A DNA stretch of 64,000 bases from CAZBRS01 sp964494475 (GCA_964494475.1 CAZBRS010000035.1:1-64000); one strand, 5' to 3'. Positions 1-9,156 are shown, counted from the first letter of the stretch. Notes: generated by a model not told the origin, from the sequence alone. Numbers and translations: made by a program.

Positions 1-14
1 CCCCCGGGCCCCGC

Positions 15-1310
15 ATGACGCCGCTCCTCTTCCTCGCTGCCTGGCTGGCCGCCGCCGGCGACCCCTCGATCGCGGTCGAGCGCTTGTCGCTCCCGAACGG
101 CCTCGACGTGATCCTGGCGCCCGACGCGCGCGTTCCTACCGTGGGCGTGGCGCTCTTGTACCGCGTGGGCGCGCGCGACGAGACGCCCGAGCAGGAGGGC
201 TTCGCGCACCTGTTCGAGCACATGATGTTCCAGGGCTCGGCCCACGTGGGCAAGATGGAGCATTTTTCGTGGCTCGAGCGCCACGGCGCCGACGTGAACG
301 CCTTCACGACCGAAGACCTCACGCTGTACCACGAGGAGGTGCCGGCGCCGCAGCTCGAGCTGGCCCTGTGGCTCGAGGCCGACCGCATGCGCTCGCTCGC
401 GGTCACGGCCGAGAACCTCGCGAACCAGCAGGAGACCGTGCTCGAGGAGATGCGCCAGCGCTACGACAACCAGCCCTACGGGCAGGCGCGCACCGAGTTG
501 CCGCGCCTGGCGTACTCGTCGTGGGCCTACGCGCACCCGGTCATCGGCACCAGGGAGCGGCTGCAGGCCACCACGATCGAGCTGGTGCGGGCCTTCCACG
601 CGGCGTGGTACGTGCCGTCGAACGCCACGCTGGTGCTGTCGGGCGCGTTCGAGCGCGAGCAGGCCCTCGGCTGGATTCGCGCCTACTTCGGCGACCTGCC
701 GGCGGGGCGCGCCCCCGGGCAGGTGCCCATCGTCCAGGAGCCCCCGTCGGCGCGGCGCTCGGGCACGCTGACCGACAAGAACGCCAAGCTGCCCGCGCTG
801 TTCCTGGCCTGGAACGTGCCGCCCACGTCGGCGCCCGAGCGGCCTGCGCTCGAGGTGTTGGCGCGCGTGCTCGGCGACGGCAAGAGCGGCCGGCTCTACC
901 AGCGGCTCGTGAAGCAGGACCAGTTGGCGGTGCACGTCGACGCCTCGCTCGAGGGGCGCGCGGGGCCCGATCTGTTCCAGGTGATCGCGCTGCACGCCCC
1001 GGGCGCGCGCGACAAGGTGCTGGCCGCCGTGACCGACGAGCTGGAGCGCGTGCGCCGCGACGGCATCACGGCCCCGGAGCTGGCGCGCGCGGTCAACCAG
1101 GCGGCCACCGAGCTCGCCTACATGCTGGCCTCGAACCTCGAGCGCGCGCAGATGCTCGCGCTCTACGCCTACTGGTACGGCGACCCGGGCCGCCTGAACG
1201 ACGAGATGGCCTGGCTCCGGGCCGTGACCGCGGCCGACGTGCAGGCGGTGGCCGCTCGGTTCCTCGAGCCCGCGGCCTCGGTCACCCTGACGGTCGAGGT
1301 GCCCGAATGA
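15..1310 (+). CDS. M16 family zinc metallopeptidase (catalytic subunit)
   Basis: Exported zinc protease of the pitrilysin/insulinase family, 431 residues. The N-terminus looks like a short signal peptide (TPLLFLAAWLAAAG). The inverted zinc motif HLFEH is at residues 65-69, with the third ligand probably E145 in VLEEM, at the usual spacing. One N-terminal and one C-terminal M16 half are present, the normal length for the short two-domain form. The stop overlaps the start of a second M16 gene by ATGA, so the two are co-translated and probably form a heterodimer, as known for paired M16B proteins. No clear Shine-Dalgarno sequence is visible before the ATG; the first bases of the window limit what can be said of the promoter. 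Substrate unknown. Confidence 0.93.
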   Translation: MTPLLFLAAWLAAAGDPSIAVERLSLPNGLDVILAPDARVPTVGVALLYRVGARDETPEQEGFAHLFEHMMFQGSAHVGKMEHFSWLERHGADVNAFTTEDLTLYHEEVPAPQLELALWLEADRMRSLAVTAENLANQQETVLEEMRQRYDNQPYGQARTELPRLAYSSWAYAHPVIGTRERLQATTIELVRAFHAAWYVPSNATLVLSGAFEREQALGWIRAYFGDLPAGRAPGQVPIVQEPPSARRSGTLTDKNAKLPALFLAWNVPPTSAPERPALEVLARVLGDGKSGRLYQRLVKQDQLAVHVDASLEGRAGPDLFQVIALHAPGARDKVLAAVTDELERVRRDGITAPELARAVNQAATELAYMLASNLERAQMLALYAYWYGDPGRLNDEMAWLRAVTAADVQAVAARFLEPAASVTLTVEVPE

Positions 1311-2728
1311 GGCCGCTCTTCGCTTCTGCGCTGCTCCTGGCCCTGCTCGGATGCGGGGCCGCCTCCCGGGCGACCTTCCCCTCCGAGCCCCCGGTGTCCG
1401 ACCGCGTGGTGGCGCCGCGTTTCCCCGTACCCGCCGTCGACCGCACGCTCGCGAACGGCGTTCGCGTCGTGCTGGTCGAGGAGCCGAGCCTGCCCACCTT
1501 CGACTTCGCGTTCTACGTGGCGGGCGGCGACGCCGCCGATCCGGCCGGGCGCCGGGGCCTCGGCACGCTCGCGATGAAGCAGGCCGTCGAGGGCACGGCG
1601 AGTCTCTCGGGGCTGCAGCTGGCCGAGGCCATCGAGGGCCTGGGCGCCGCGCTCACGACCTCGTCCGAGTCGGAGTGGTTTGGCTTTCACGGGCGCTCGC
1701 TGGCGTCGGCAGCAGGCGAGCTGCTGGCGCTGTTCGAGCAGGTGCTGACGGGCGCGGCCTTCCCGGCCGACGAGCTGCTCAAGGCCGTGGAGCGCGAGAA
1801 GCAGGGCCTGAAGGCGCGCCGCGCCCAGCCCACGTACCTGGCCCAGCGCGCCCTGTACGAGGCCGTGTTCGCCGGGTGCCCCCAGGCGACGTACGATCTG
1901 GACGAGGCCTTCCTCGACGGCGTGACGCGCGACGAGCTCGCGGCCCACTACGCGCGCTCGGTGCAGAACGTGCCGCCGGGGGGGGCGCTGTTCGTGGCCG
2001 TGGGGGCCTTCGACGCGGCCGAGCTCGCGACCCGGGTCGAGGCCCTGGTGGGTCGGATGCCCCGCGGGGGCGGCCCGGGCCCGACCGCGAGGTGCACGCC
2101 CTCGGTCACGCCGGCCGTGCTGCTGGTCGATCGGCCCGGCTCGGCCCAGTCGGCCCTCCTGGTGGGCCGCCCGGTCGGGGGGTTCAGCGACGCGCGTCGC
2201 GTGGAGCAGGACCTGGTCGACGAGGTGCTGGGCGGGGGCCCGTCGCGGCGCCTGTTCGTGCGCCTGCGCGAGGAGCTGGGGCTCACCTACGGGGCGTACT
2301 CCAGCGTGCAGCGCTACGCGGCCCACGGCCTGTGGAGCGCCTCGCTCCAGACGCGCACCGAGAAGACGGGCGAGGCGCTGGCCGAGGTGCTGGCCGTGGC
2401 GCGGCGCCTGGCCGAGCAGGGAGTCCCTGCCGACGAGCTGGCGGTGGCGCAGAGCTACGGCGCGGGCTCGTTCGTGCTGAAGGCCGCCTCGCCCGGCGTG
2501 GCCCTGGGGCGCCTGGCCGAGGCCCTGCGGAACGGCCAGGGCCTCGACTACTGGACGCGCTACATCGAGCGCCTGGGCGCGGCGACGCCCGCCGAGGTCT
2601 CGGCCGAGGCGCGGGCCCTCGCGCCCTTCGACGAGGCGACCACCATCGTGATCGTGGGCGACGCGAAGGCCGTGCGGCCGCAGCTCGGCTTCGTGCCCGC
2701 GGAGCGCATCCGCGAGGTAGCGCCGTGA
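1307..2728 (+). CDS. M16 family peptidase-like lipoprotein (non-catalytic partner)
   Basis: Second M16 peptidase of 473 residues. It starts at the ATG that overlaps the stop of the preceding gene. The N-terminus is a lipoprotein signal with lipobox LLGC (Cys16). The region where HxxEH should lie reads LGTLAMKQAVEGT, so the zinc site is lost. The C-terminal half keeps the R..TYGAYS substrate-clamping pattern seen in M16 partner subunits. This fits a membrane-anchored, inactive subunit working with the upstream catalytic protein in the periplasm. Its stop overlaps the GTG of the next gene by GTGA. Confidence 0.9.
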   Translation: MRPLFASALLLALLGCGAASRATFPSEPPVSDRVVAPRFPVPAVDRTLANGVRVVLVEEPSLPTFDFAFYVAGGDAADPAGRRGLGTLAMKQAVEGTASLSGLQLAEAIEGLGAALTTSSESEWFGFHGRSLASAAGELLALFEQVLTGAAFPADELLKAVEREKQGLKARRAQPTYLAQRALYEAVFAGCPQATYDLDEAFLDGVTRDELAAHYARSVQNVPPGGALFVAVGAFDAAELATRVEALVGRMPRGGGPGPTARCTPSVTPAVLLVDRPGSAQSALLVGRPVGGFSDARRVEQDLVDEVLGGGPSRRLFVRLREELGLTYGAYSSVQRYAAHGLWSASLQTRTEKTGEALAEVLAVARRLAEQGVPADELAVAQSYGAGSFVLKAASPGVALGRLAEALRNGQGLDYWTRYIERLGAATPAEVSAEARALAPFDEATTIVIVGDAKAVRPQLGFVPAERIREVAP

Positions 2729-4143
2729 GGCCTCGCCAGATCTCCGGGGGGCAATTCGTGAATTGCCCCTACATACCGTTGGTGCTGCTCATCCTCGCGG
2801 CCTGTCAGCAGGCCGACAGCACCCCCGACGCGTTGCCGTCCGACGACGTCGCGGTCCAGGATCCCGGCGCGCCGGACCCTGGCTCGGCCGACGGGCGCCC
2901 CGAGGCCGCTGAAGTAGCCTCCGAGGCGGAGGCTGCCGACGGCGCGGGTCCCGACGAGGGCAACCTTGACGGTGTTGACGACAACGTTCCCGATATCACC
3001 GATGCGAGCGCGCCCGACGTGGCGCCCGAGGCCACGGACGCGAGCCCCGACGAGAGCGGCGCCCCGCCGACCCCCAAGGAGATCCGCGCCCTGTGGGTGA
3101 ACCGCTGGGCCTTCTCGAGCGCCTCCGACGTGGCCGAGATCATGGACGCGGCCGCCGACGCGGGCTTCACCGTGGTCTACTTCCAGGTGCGCGGGCGCTT
3201 CGACGCCTATTACCCCTCGACGCTCGAGCCCTGGGCCAAGGAGCTCACCGGCACGCTCGGCAAGGACCCCGGCTGGGACCCCCTGGGCACCGCGCTCGCC
3301 GAGGCCCACGCGAACGGCCTGGAGCTGCACGCGTGGATCAACGTGTTCTCTCTGTGGTCCGGGTCCGGCGCGCCTGCCTCGGTGGGGCTGCCGCACCCGC
3401 TGACGACCCACCCCGACTGGCGCATGGTCGACGTCGACGGCGTGCCCATGCCCCTCGGCAGCCCCGAGTACCAGTGGGCGAGCCCGGGCATCGCGGCGGT
3501 GCGCGCCTGGAACACGGCTGTGGCCGAGGAGATCGTGGCGCTCTACCCCGATCTCGACGGCCTGCACCTCGATCGCATCCGCTACCCCGGCCCCGACTAC
3601 TCGTACGACGCCGAGAGCCTGGCCGGCTGGAGCGCGGCCAAGGCCACCGAGCCGGGCCTCACCTTCGCCGCCTACCGCGCGCGGCAGGTCGACGCCCAGG
3701 TGGCCGGGATCCACGCCATGCTGCAGGGCCTGGCGCCCCAGGTGACGCTCTCGGCCGCCGTGGCCGCGATCTACCAGGACGTGTGGGGCTGGGGCGGCGT
3801 GTCGCTCGGCCTCGCCGACCACTTCCAGGACACGCTGGCGTGGCTCGACGCCGGTACCATCGACGTGGTGTGCCCCATGGCCTACTGGCCGCTCACCGCC
3901 CCCAAGGGCGAGTGGACCGACCTCGCCTCCATCGCCGACTTCTGGCTCACCGACCCCGCGCGGCGGCAGCACGTGGTGCTGGGCCTCAGCGCCGACTACG
4001 ACAGCTTCGGCGAGATCGACGCGGAGATCGCCTATGTGAGGGGCCTCGAGGGCGCGGGCGTCGCCCTCTACGACTGGGCCGCGCTCGTGAACCACGACCA
4101 CCTGGGCGCGCTGGCCGCGGGACCGTTCGCCGAGGCGCCGTAG
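2725..4143 (+). CDS. GHL10-type glycoside hydrolase-like lipoprotein
   Basis: Lipoprotein of about 472 residues. The chosen GTG start overlaps the previous stop (GTGA); a later in-frame GTG at 2758 is possible. A hydrophobic stretch ends in lipobox LAAC, followed by about 80 residues of Asp/Glu/Ala/Pro linker. The main domain begins at KEIRALWVNRWAF and continues with VVYFQVRGRFDAYY, HAWINVF, LDRIRYPG and MAYWPLT. These mark the glycosyl-hydrolase-like 10 family (DUF187/YngK type), a TIM barrel thought to act on cell-wall or surface glycans. Substrate unknown. The signal sequence is odd because a perfect palindrome is embedded in its coding sequence. Third gene of an apparent operon with the M16 pair. 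Confidence 0.87.
   Translation: MRPRQISGGQFVNCPYIPLVLLILAACQQADSTPDALPSDDVAVQDPGAPDPGSADGRPEAAEVASEAEAADGAGPDEGNLDGVDDNVPDITDASAPDVAPEATDASPDESGAPPTPKEIRALWVNRWAFSSASDVAEIMDAAADAGFTVVYFQVRGRFDAYYPSTLEPWAKELTGTLGKDPGWDPLGTALAEAHANGLELHAWINVFSLWSGSGAPASVGLPHPLTTHPDWRMVDVDGVPMPLGSPEYQWASPGIAAVRAWNTAVAEEIVALYPDLDGLHLDRIRYPGPDYSYDAESLAGWSAAKATEPGLTFAAYRARQVDAQVAGIHAMLQGLAPQVTLSAAVAAIYQDVWGWGGVSLGLADHFQDTLAWLDAGTIDVVCPMAYWPLTAPKGEWTDLASIADFWLTDPARRQHVVLGLSADYDSFGEIDAEIAYVRGLEGAGVALYDWAALVNHDHLGALAAGPFAEAP
2748..2769. repeat. Perfect 10-bp palindrome with 2-base centre, inside a signal sequence
   Basis: GGGGCAATTC and GAATTGCCCC flank a GT centre, inside the first codons of the GHL10-like lipoprotein gene. 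Short GGGGCAATTC palindromes resemble dispersed REP/MITE-like elements seen in many bacterial genomes. It adds residues such as GGQFVNC to the signal sequence without breaking the frame. Confidence 0.6.
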
Positions 4144-4179
4144 GGCGTCGCGGGCGCGCTGGCCCGTTCGCACGAGCGC

Positions 4180-4497
4180 CTACTCGTCGTGGTTCTCGCT
4201 TTCGAGCCGAACGCGCCACTTGGCGGGATCCTGCGCGGAGTGGAAGACGGCGTAAACGTAGACGGTTTCGCCCGTAGCCTCGTAGAAGACCTCATACGGG
4301 AACCGTCGAACAACAGCTCTTCGGAAATCGTCCACCGCCACACGGTATAGCTGCGGATGGCGCCGCACGCCCTCCAGGCAGGCCTCGACACTGCGCAGGA
4401 ACTCTTCGCCCAGGCCCAACTCGCGCGCTTCGTACCAGGAGTAGGCCTCGACAGCGTCGAGCGCGGCCTTGGGAGAGAAGACGATCCGCCTATCCAT
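4180..4497 (-). CDS. ParE/RelE-family toxin
   Basis: Toxin of a type II toxin-antitoxin module, 105 residues. The start MDRRIVFSPKA overlaps the end of the antitoxin gene by 8 bases; an upstream in-frame start would add a non-homologous tail. Features of the ParE fold are visible: a SWYEARELGLGEEF helix, RHPQLY, then RRAVVRRFPYEVFYEATGE and VYAVFHSAQDP. ParE toxins usually poison gyrase and RelE relatives cleave mRNA on ribosomes; which applies here cannot be told from sequence. It follows the antitoxin gene, the usual order for this family. Confidence 0.9.
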   Translation of the reverse strand: MDRRIVFSPKAALDAVEAYSWYEARELGLGEEFLRSVEACLEGVRRHPQLYRVAVDDFRRAVVRRFPYEVFYEATGETVYVYAVFHSAQDPAKWRVRLESENHDE

Positions 4498-4711
4498 GCA
4501 AACTGCGGGCCTTCGCTTTGACCTCGTCCCACGAGAGGCCCGCGGAAGGATCGGCCGCGAGGTCACGCTTGCGGCGGCGGAGTTCGTCGACCTTCCAGGC
4601 GGCGAGCGGCAGGTCGGTGCCCTCGGCGGCTAGGCTGTCCCACAGGTCTTCGACCAACTGCAACCGCTCGGCGCGGCTGAGGTTCAGGATGGCGGCGAGT
4701 TCGGGGCTCAT
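4490..4711 (-). CDS. Antitoxin of the addiction-module component family
   Basis: Small acidic/basic protein of 73 residues with the typical LSRAERLQLVEDLWDSLA motif of the putative addiction module component family (TIGR02574-type). It neutralises the ParE/RelE toxin encoded just downstream and probably represses the shared promoter, as known for such modules. A GGAAGGAT-like sequence lies before the ATG region. The two genes overlap by 8 bases, which favours coupled translation. Confidence 0.9.
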   Translation of the reverse strand: MSPELAAILNLSRAERLQLVEDLWDSLAAEGTDLPLAAWKVDELRRRKRDLAADPSAGLSWDEVKAKARSLHG

Positions 4712-4891
4712 GGAGGAAGGATATCGACGATCGGTAGGGCATTCAACCGAAAGCGCGCTCGACGAGGTTCGTGCGGTACCACGTTACGTTTCGCGGGGGG
4801 GAACGGGTCGGCACTGAACTGCTGCTTCAGGCCGACGGCCCAACGCGGACGGAAGCCACGCTCGGGCGCGCGGCATGGCGAGGCGTGAGCC

Positions 4892-6508
4892 TCAGAACCG
4901 CTGCACCCAAAGGACCCACCCGCCGTCGAAGTCGGGCAGCATGCGGCACACGCCGCCCACGCACTTCAGGCCGCCGCGCGAGTAGCCCCCGAAGGCCTTC
5001 ACCGAGCCGGTGTCGGTGTACTTCCACTCGAGCGAGCCGTTCGGGAACCAGGTGTGCACGGCCGTGCTGCGCGTGGAGTAGTCGGTCGAGACCGCCAGCA
5101 CCAGGTCGGACCAGAGGGTGAAGGTCATCCCCAGGGTGCCGTCGCGCCAGGCGTCGACGCCCAGCAGCGGGTCGTCGTCCTTCCAGTCCTCGTGGCGCGC
5201 GATCAGGTCGACCGCGAAGCCGGCCGCGATGGGCACCTGGGCCGAGGCCTCGGCGTACCAGAGCTGGTGGTCGGGCTCGGGCGACTTCTTCATCTCTTGC
5301 CGGAAGCCGCCCGTGGCCGTGAGCGTCAGGCGGTTCTCGAGCAGGTGTTGCTCCCAGGCGAGGGTGGTGTGGTCGATGCGATCGACGTCGTCGTAAGGAT
5401 CGATGGCCGACAGGCTGCCGGGCGCGTCGGGCGGGTCGAAGAAGTGGGTGTGATCGAGGCGCAGCACGGCGTCGGCGGGCGCGATGGTCAGGCTCACGCG
5501 GGCGCGAGCGCCGAGGGCCGATTCGTGGGGCGCGAGGCGCAGGTCTTCCTTCTCGAGGGTGGGCGAGGCGGTGTAGGGCAGGGCCGCGAGGCCGCGCGTG
5601 CTGTCGCCCGGCCGCAGCGTCGACTCGAGGCCGAAGCGGTGGGTCCACTTGGCCTCGGCCAGGAGCGTGACGGGCCCGAAGCGCTGCAGCCCCGACAGGA
5701 ACGCGGCCAGGCCGTCGTCGCGGGTGCTGCGGTAGTCGAGGCCCAGGCCCTCGTTCGAGGCGAAGTAGCTCACGGCGCTGCGCCGCAGGAAGTCGGCCTC
5801 GCCGTAGAGGCCCAGGCGCCGCCAGTCGAGCGACGCGCCCAGGCCCCAGGCCTCCTGGCGCGCGTGGTCGTTCTCGGGGGGCACGTCTTGCCGGAAGCGG
5901 GCGTACAGACCGTGCAGCCCGGCCTCGAGGCCGATGGGCAGGCGATAGCCGACCGCGGCGCCCGTGAGCAGGTCGTTGGGGTCGTCGACCTTCTTCCAGG
6001 TGGCGGGGTCGAGGTTCACCCCGTTCGTGAGCCCGCCGAAGGCCGTCAGGCTGAGCTCGCGGTCCTGGAACGTGGCCTTGGCCCCGCGCAGGGTGGTGTC
6101 GAGGCCGAGCTCGTCCATCTTGCGCAGGTTCAGGAGGAGGCCGCGGCCGAGCACCTGGTAGAAGTCGCCCACCCACACGCGCGCGTCGCGGCCGCGCACC
6201 TCGAAGGTGAGCTTCTCGGCCTCGAGCACGTCGGCGTGGGGCGAGGGGGCGCTCCACGAGCCGGGCAGCCCCAGGAACTTGGTGCCCTCGAGGCGTGCTT
6301 CGGCGCGGTACATCTGGTACGCCACGGCGAGCGTCAGCTTCTCGCGCACCATCTGGAAGTCGGGCTCGTTGGACGGCGTACGGTGCGCCTCGACGGCCAG
6401 CGACTGCGTGAGGTCGATCAGCCAGTCGCGCAGGTGGAAGGCCCGCGCCGGGGCCGGCAGCGACAACGCCAGCAGGACCAGCACCAGGGCGGCGCGGGCG
6501 CGGTTCAC
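4892..6508 (-). CDS. DUF6029-like outer-membrane beta-barrel protein
   Basis: Exported protein of 538 residues. The GTG start overlaps the stop of the TlpA-like gene (GTGA). A signal peptide ends near PAPARAF. The sequence is a chain of amphipathic beta strands with frequent Gly/Tyr/Trp/Leu, and ends in an aromatic residue (WVLWVQRF), as outer-membrane barrels do. The segment VWVGDFYQVLGRGLLLNLRK followed by ELGLDTTLRG is the conserved core of DUF6029-like proteins. Function unknown. Pairing with a thioredoxin-like lipoprotein suggests a role in envelope thiol chemistry or export, which is inference. A CVGGVC motif near the C-terminus could form a disulfide. Confidence 0.8.
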   Translation of the reverse strand: MNRARAALVLVLLALSLPAPARAFHLRDWLIDLTQSLAVEAHRTPSNEPDFQMVREKLTLAVAYQMYRAEARLEGTKFLGLPGSWSAPSPHADVLEAEKLTFEVRGRDARVWVGDFYQVLGRGLLLNLRKMDELGLDTTLRGAKATFQDRELSLTAFGGLTNGVNLDPATWKKVDDPNDLLTGAAVGYRLPIGLEAGLHGLYARFRQDVPPENDHARQEAWGLGASLDWRRLGLYGEADFLRRSAVSYFASNEGLGLDYRSTRDDGLAAFLSGLQRFGPVTLLAEAKWTHRFGLESTLRPGDSTRGLAALPYTASPTLEKEDLRLAPHESALGARARVSLTIAPADAVLRLDHTHFFDPPDAPGSLSAIDPYDDVDRIDHTTLAWEQHLLENRLTLTATGGFRQEMKKSPEPDHQLWYAEASAQVPIAAGFAVDLIARHEDWKDDDPLLGVDAWRDGTLGMTFTLWSDLVLAVSTDYSTRSTAVHTWFPNGSLEWKYTDTGSVKAFGGYSRGGLKCVGGVCRMLPDFDGGWVLWVQRF

Positions 6509-7029
6509 GGCGCCTCCAGCAGCGCGCGCACCTGGGCCTCCACCTCGGGGAAGTCGGCGGTCGAGAACCCGCGGTGCGTGTGCACGATCCGTCCGTTCTT
6601 GAGGAGCAGCGTGTAGGGCATCTCGAGGCGCGGGTTCAGCTCGCGCGCCAGCGAGCCGTCGTCGTCGTGCACCACGCGGAAGGCGAAGCGGTTGGTCTCG
6701 GCGTACTCCTGCACCGCGGCGGCGCTGCCGGCCTCGTCGAGCGCCACGGCGTAGGTGCGGAGCCCGGCCGCGCCGTAGCGCGCCTGCAGATCGGAGAGCA
6801 GCGGCAGTTCGGCCTTGCAGGGCTTGCACCACGTGGCCCAGAAGTCGAGCAGCACCACCTTGGCCGAGGTCACGTCGGTGGGCGCGATCGGCTCGCCGAA
6901 CACGTCGCGACGGAGCAGGTCGGCCAGCCCCACCTCGCCCGCGGGCGCCTCGGAGACCCGGCTCGCCTGGGCGCCACCGCACGCCGCGAGCGCCACGGAC
7001 GCCACTAGGCAGAGGACACCGATTCGCAT
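6505..7029 (-). CDS. TlpA-like thioredoxin-fold lipoprotein
   Basis: Periplasmic thiol:disulfide oxidoreductase of 174 residues. Signal peptide with lipobox LAAC (Cys17). The thioredoxin fold carries the active site FWATWCKPC (Cys68, Cys71) and the cis-proline region LEMPYTLL. The length is normal for a single-domain TlpA/ResA protein. It is first in a two-gene operon with the DUF6029-like barrel protein and is divergent from the cNMP-binding protein. It probably reduces disulfides of an exported partner, possibly the downstream protein. Confidence 0.92.
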   Translation of the reverse strand: MRIGVLCLVASVALAACGGAQASRVSEAPAGEVGLADLLRRDVFGEPIAPTDVTSAKVVLLDFWATWCKPCKAELPLLSDLQARYGAAGLRTYAVALDEAGSAAAVQEYAETNRFAFRVVHDDDGSLARELNPRLEMPYTLLLKNGRIVHTHRGFSTADFPEVEAQVRALLEAP

Positions 7030-7159
7030 GGGGGACCCCTCGTTCGATTCGCAGGAACGTTAGGCTGTTTCGCCGAGGGTCGTCAAGGTGCTTGAATTCC
7101 GCGCCTGAATCGGAAAAGATCCCACACCGGACGCGACCAATCTCGGCGGATCGACGACC

Positions 7160-7654
7160 ATGCGAGACAACGTGATCTTCTCGGGGCTGACCGACGCCGA
7201 GTTCGCAATCGTGGAGCAGTACTTCAAGGAGCGCACCTTCCGCGCCCACGAGGTGGTCGTGGCCGAGGGCGAGCTCGGCGACGAGATGTTCGTCATCCAG
7301 GCGGGCCGGGCGTCGGTGAAGGTGGGCGGCGCCAAGGTGGCCGAGATCCCGCCCCAGGACGTGTTCGGCGAGGTGTGCCTGCTCGAGCCCGGCACGCGCA
7401 CCGCCAGCGTGATCGCCGCCGACGAGATGTGCGTGGCGAGCATCGACACGGCCACTTTCAATCGCCTCTGCGGCGAGCACCCGCCGGTCGCGCTCCGCAT
7501 CACGTTGAACCTGCTGCGCGTGCTGGGCGACCGCCTGCGCAAGGCCGACGCCGTCATCCACCTGAACCGCGAAGAGATCGAGGATCTCGAGCACCCCGAA
7601 GAGAAGAACCTGGTCGATCGGGTGCTCGGCATCTTGAACTTCGGAAAAGAGTAG
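7160..7654 (+). CDS. Cyclic nucleotide-binding domain protein
   Basis: Stand-alone cNMP-binding protein, 164 residues. The phosphate-binding cassette is visible as FGEVCLLEPGTRTAS (residues 69-83) with the conserved Glu71 and Arg80, so ligand binding is likely. No helix-turn-helix follows, so it is not a CRP-type regulator. A helical tail rich in Glu and Leu follows instead. It sits 18 bases upstream of a VWA-domain gene and probably regulates or binds that protein. A class III cyclase encoded at 32 kb could supply cAMP or cGMP. Confidence 0.88.
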   Translation: MRDNVIFSGLTDAEFAIVEQYFKERTFRAHEVVVAEGELGDEMFVIQAGRASVKVGGAKVAEIPPQDVFGEVCLLEPGTRTASVIAADEMCVASIDTATFNRLCGEHPPVALRITLNLLRVLGDRLRKADAVIHLNREEIEDLEHPEEKNLVDRVLGILNFGKE

Positions 7655-7672
7655 CGAGTCCCCCTCGCCGCC

Positions 7673-9151
7673 ATGAACCCCGCCGACCTGTTCGAGCTGA
7701 CCGGCGCCTTCCAGTCGTTCGTGCCGCCCACGTTCTTCCAGGTGCTGCACCTGGCGCGCGTGCTCTTCTCGTGGGGCAAGGTGTTGGACCCGGCCGCCCT
7801 GGGCAAGCTGAAGGCCGTGGCGGGCGGCGAGGACCGCGAGCGCGAGCGCAGCCCCCAGGCCGTGGCCGAGGGCGTGCCCACGGTGGGCGGCTACCAGGTG
7901 CACCCGGTGTTCCGCCGCATCCGCACCTTCGACGAGATCCCCTTCCTCGACCCGGCCGAGCTGGCGCTGAAGGACCTGAACGAGCTGGTGCGCGAGGCCG
8001 AGGAGCGCGAGCTCACGGTGCGCGTGCCCACCCGCGACGGCGCCGAGGCCACGAAGGAGAAGATCGTGCGGCTCGAGGACGGGGGCTCCCAGGGGGCGCT
8101 CGACGACGCGGAGCAGAAGCTCTACCTGCTGCTCGACAAGTCGTACTCGATGCGCAACGACTTCCGGCTGCTCTACGCCAAGGCGCTGCTCCTGTGGTTC
8201 CTGAAGGAGAAGTACACCCACGGCCGGAACCCCATGCTCTACTACCGCGGCTTCGCGGTGAACGTGACGCCGCTGGCCCGCGCCCGCACCAAGGCCGAGA
8301 TCGCCGCGGTGGTGCGCGAGATCCTGCTGGCCGAGCCCGACGAGAAGGGCACCAACATCAACCAGGCCCTGCTGACGGCCATCGACGACATCCGCACGTC
8401 GAGCCTGCTGCACGACGCGCAGATCCTGCTCGTGTCCGACGGCCTCGACATCCTCGACCTCGAGCGCCTGAAGAAGGCCCGGGGAGACGACATCCACATC
8501 CACCTCGTGAAGATCGGCGGCGACCGCATCGACCCCACCGACGCCGAGATGAAGGATCTGGCCGAGCGCTTCGGCATCCCCGTGGTGAACAAGGACGAGA
8601 TCCGCAACTTCTACGTCGACACCATCACGCGCCAGTTCCAGGAGCTCACCGAGACGATCTTCGAGGTGCCCGACGTGACCCCCGGCGACCTCGACGTGCC
8701 CGCCGAGGAGGTGCAGCCCCTGCTGGACTTCGCCGAGGCGCGCATCCTGGCCGTGCCGGTCGACGACCCCGACGCCGACGAGGCCCACCGCGCCGCGGTC
8801 TTCCTCAGCAATTCTCTCGATTTCCTGATCGCGCACGCCATCGCCGACGTGCGCAAGAGCCTGGAGGCCGTGCAGGAGCGCGTGAACGACTGGCTGCGCC
8901 GGCGCGTGATGAACGACGCGGCCGTGCGCGACGCCCTGTCGAAGAAGAACCTGAACCTGGTGCTCGAGCGCAACATGCTCGAGAAGCTGAAGGGCAAGAA
9001 GGGCTTCGACCTCCAGGCCCTGCTCGGCGCCGACGAGCTGCGGCTGGCCCTGAAGCTCTGGGACAAGGCCGGCGGTGCGGGCCTCGGCTACTCGATCTCG
9101 TGGTGGCGGGTGCTGGGGTTGCTGTTCAAGAAGGCGTTCGGGGTGCGGTAG
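7673..9151 (+). CDS. VWA domain protein
   Basis: Cytoplasmic-looking protein of 492 residues with no signal peptide. A von Willebrand factor A domain starts near residue 150 with the metal-ion-dependent adhesion motif LLLDKSYSM (Asp155, Ser157, Ser159). It continues with the Thr of KGTNINQAL and ILLVSDGLD. The flanks are helical and charged. Such proteins (ViaA/CoxE-like) often work with MoxR-type AAA ATPases, but none is adjacent here. The partner appears to be the cNMP-binding protein immediately upstream, in the same operon. Confidence 0.87.
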   Translation: MNPADLFELTGAFQSFVPPTFFQVLHLARVLFSWGKVLDPAALGKLKAVAGGEDRERERSPQAVAEGVPTVGGYQVHPVFRRIRTFDEIPFLDPAELALKDLNELVREAEERELTVRVPTRDGAEATKEKIVRLEDGGSQGALDDAEQKLYLLLDKSYSMRNDFRLLYAKALLLWFLKEKYTHGRNPMLYYRGFAVNVTPLARARTKAEIAAVVREILLAEPDEKGTNINQALLTAIDDIRTSSLLHDAQILLVSDGLDILDLERLKKARGDDIHIHLVKIGGDRIDPTDAEMKDLAERFGIPVVNKDEIRNFYVDTITRQFQELTETIFEVPDVTPGDLDVPAEEVQPLLDFAEARILAVPVDDPDADEAHRAAVFLSNSLDFLIAHAIADVRKSLEAVQERVNDWLRRRVMNDAAVRDALSKKNLNLVLERNMLEKLKGKKGFDLQALLGADELRLALKLWDKAGGAGLGYSISWWRVLGLLFKKAFGVR

Positions 9152-9156
9152 CGCGG

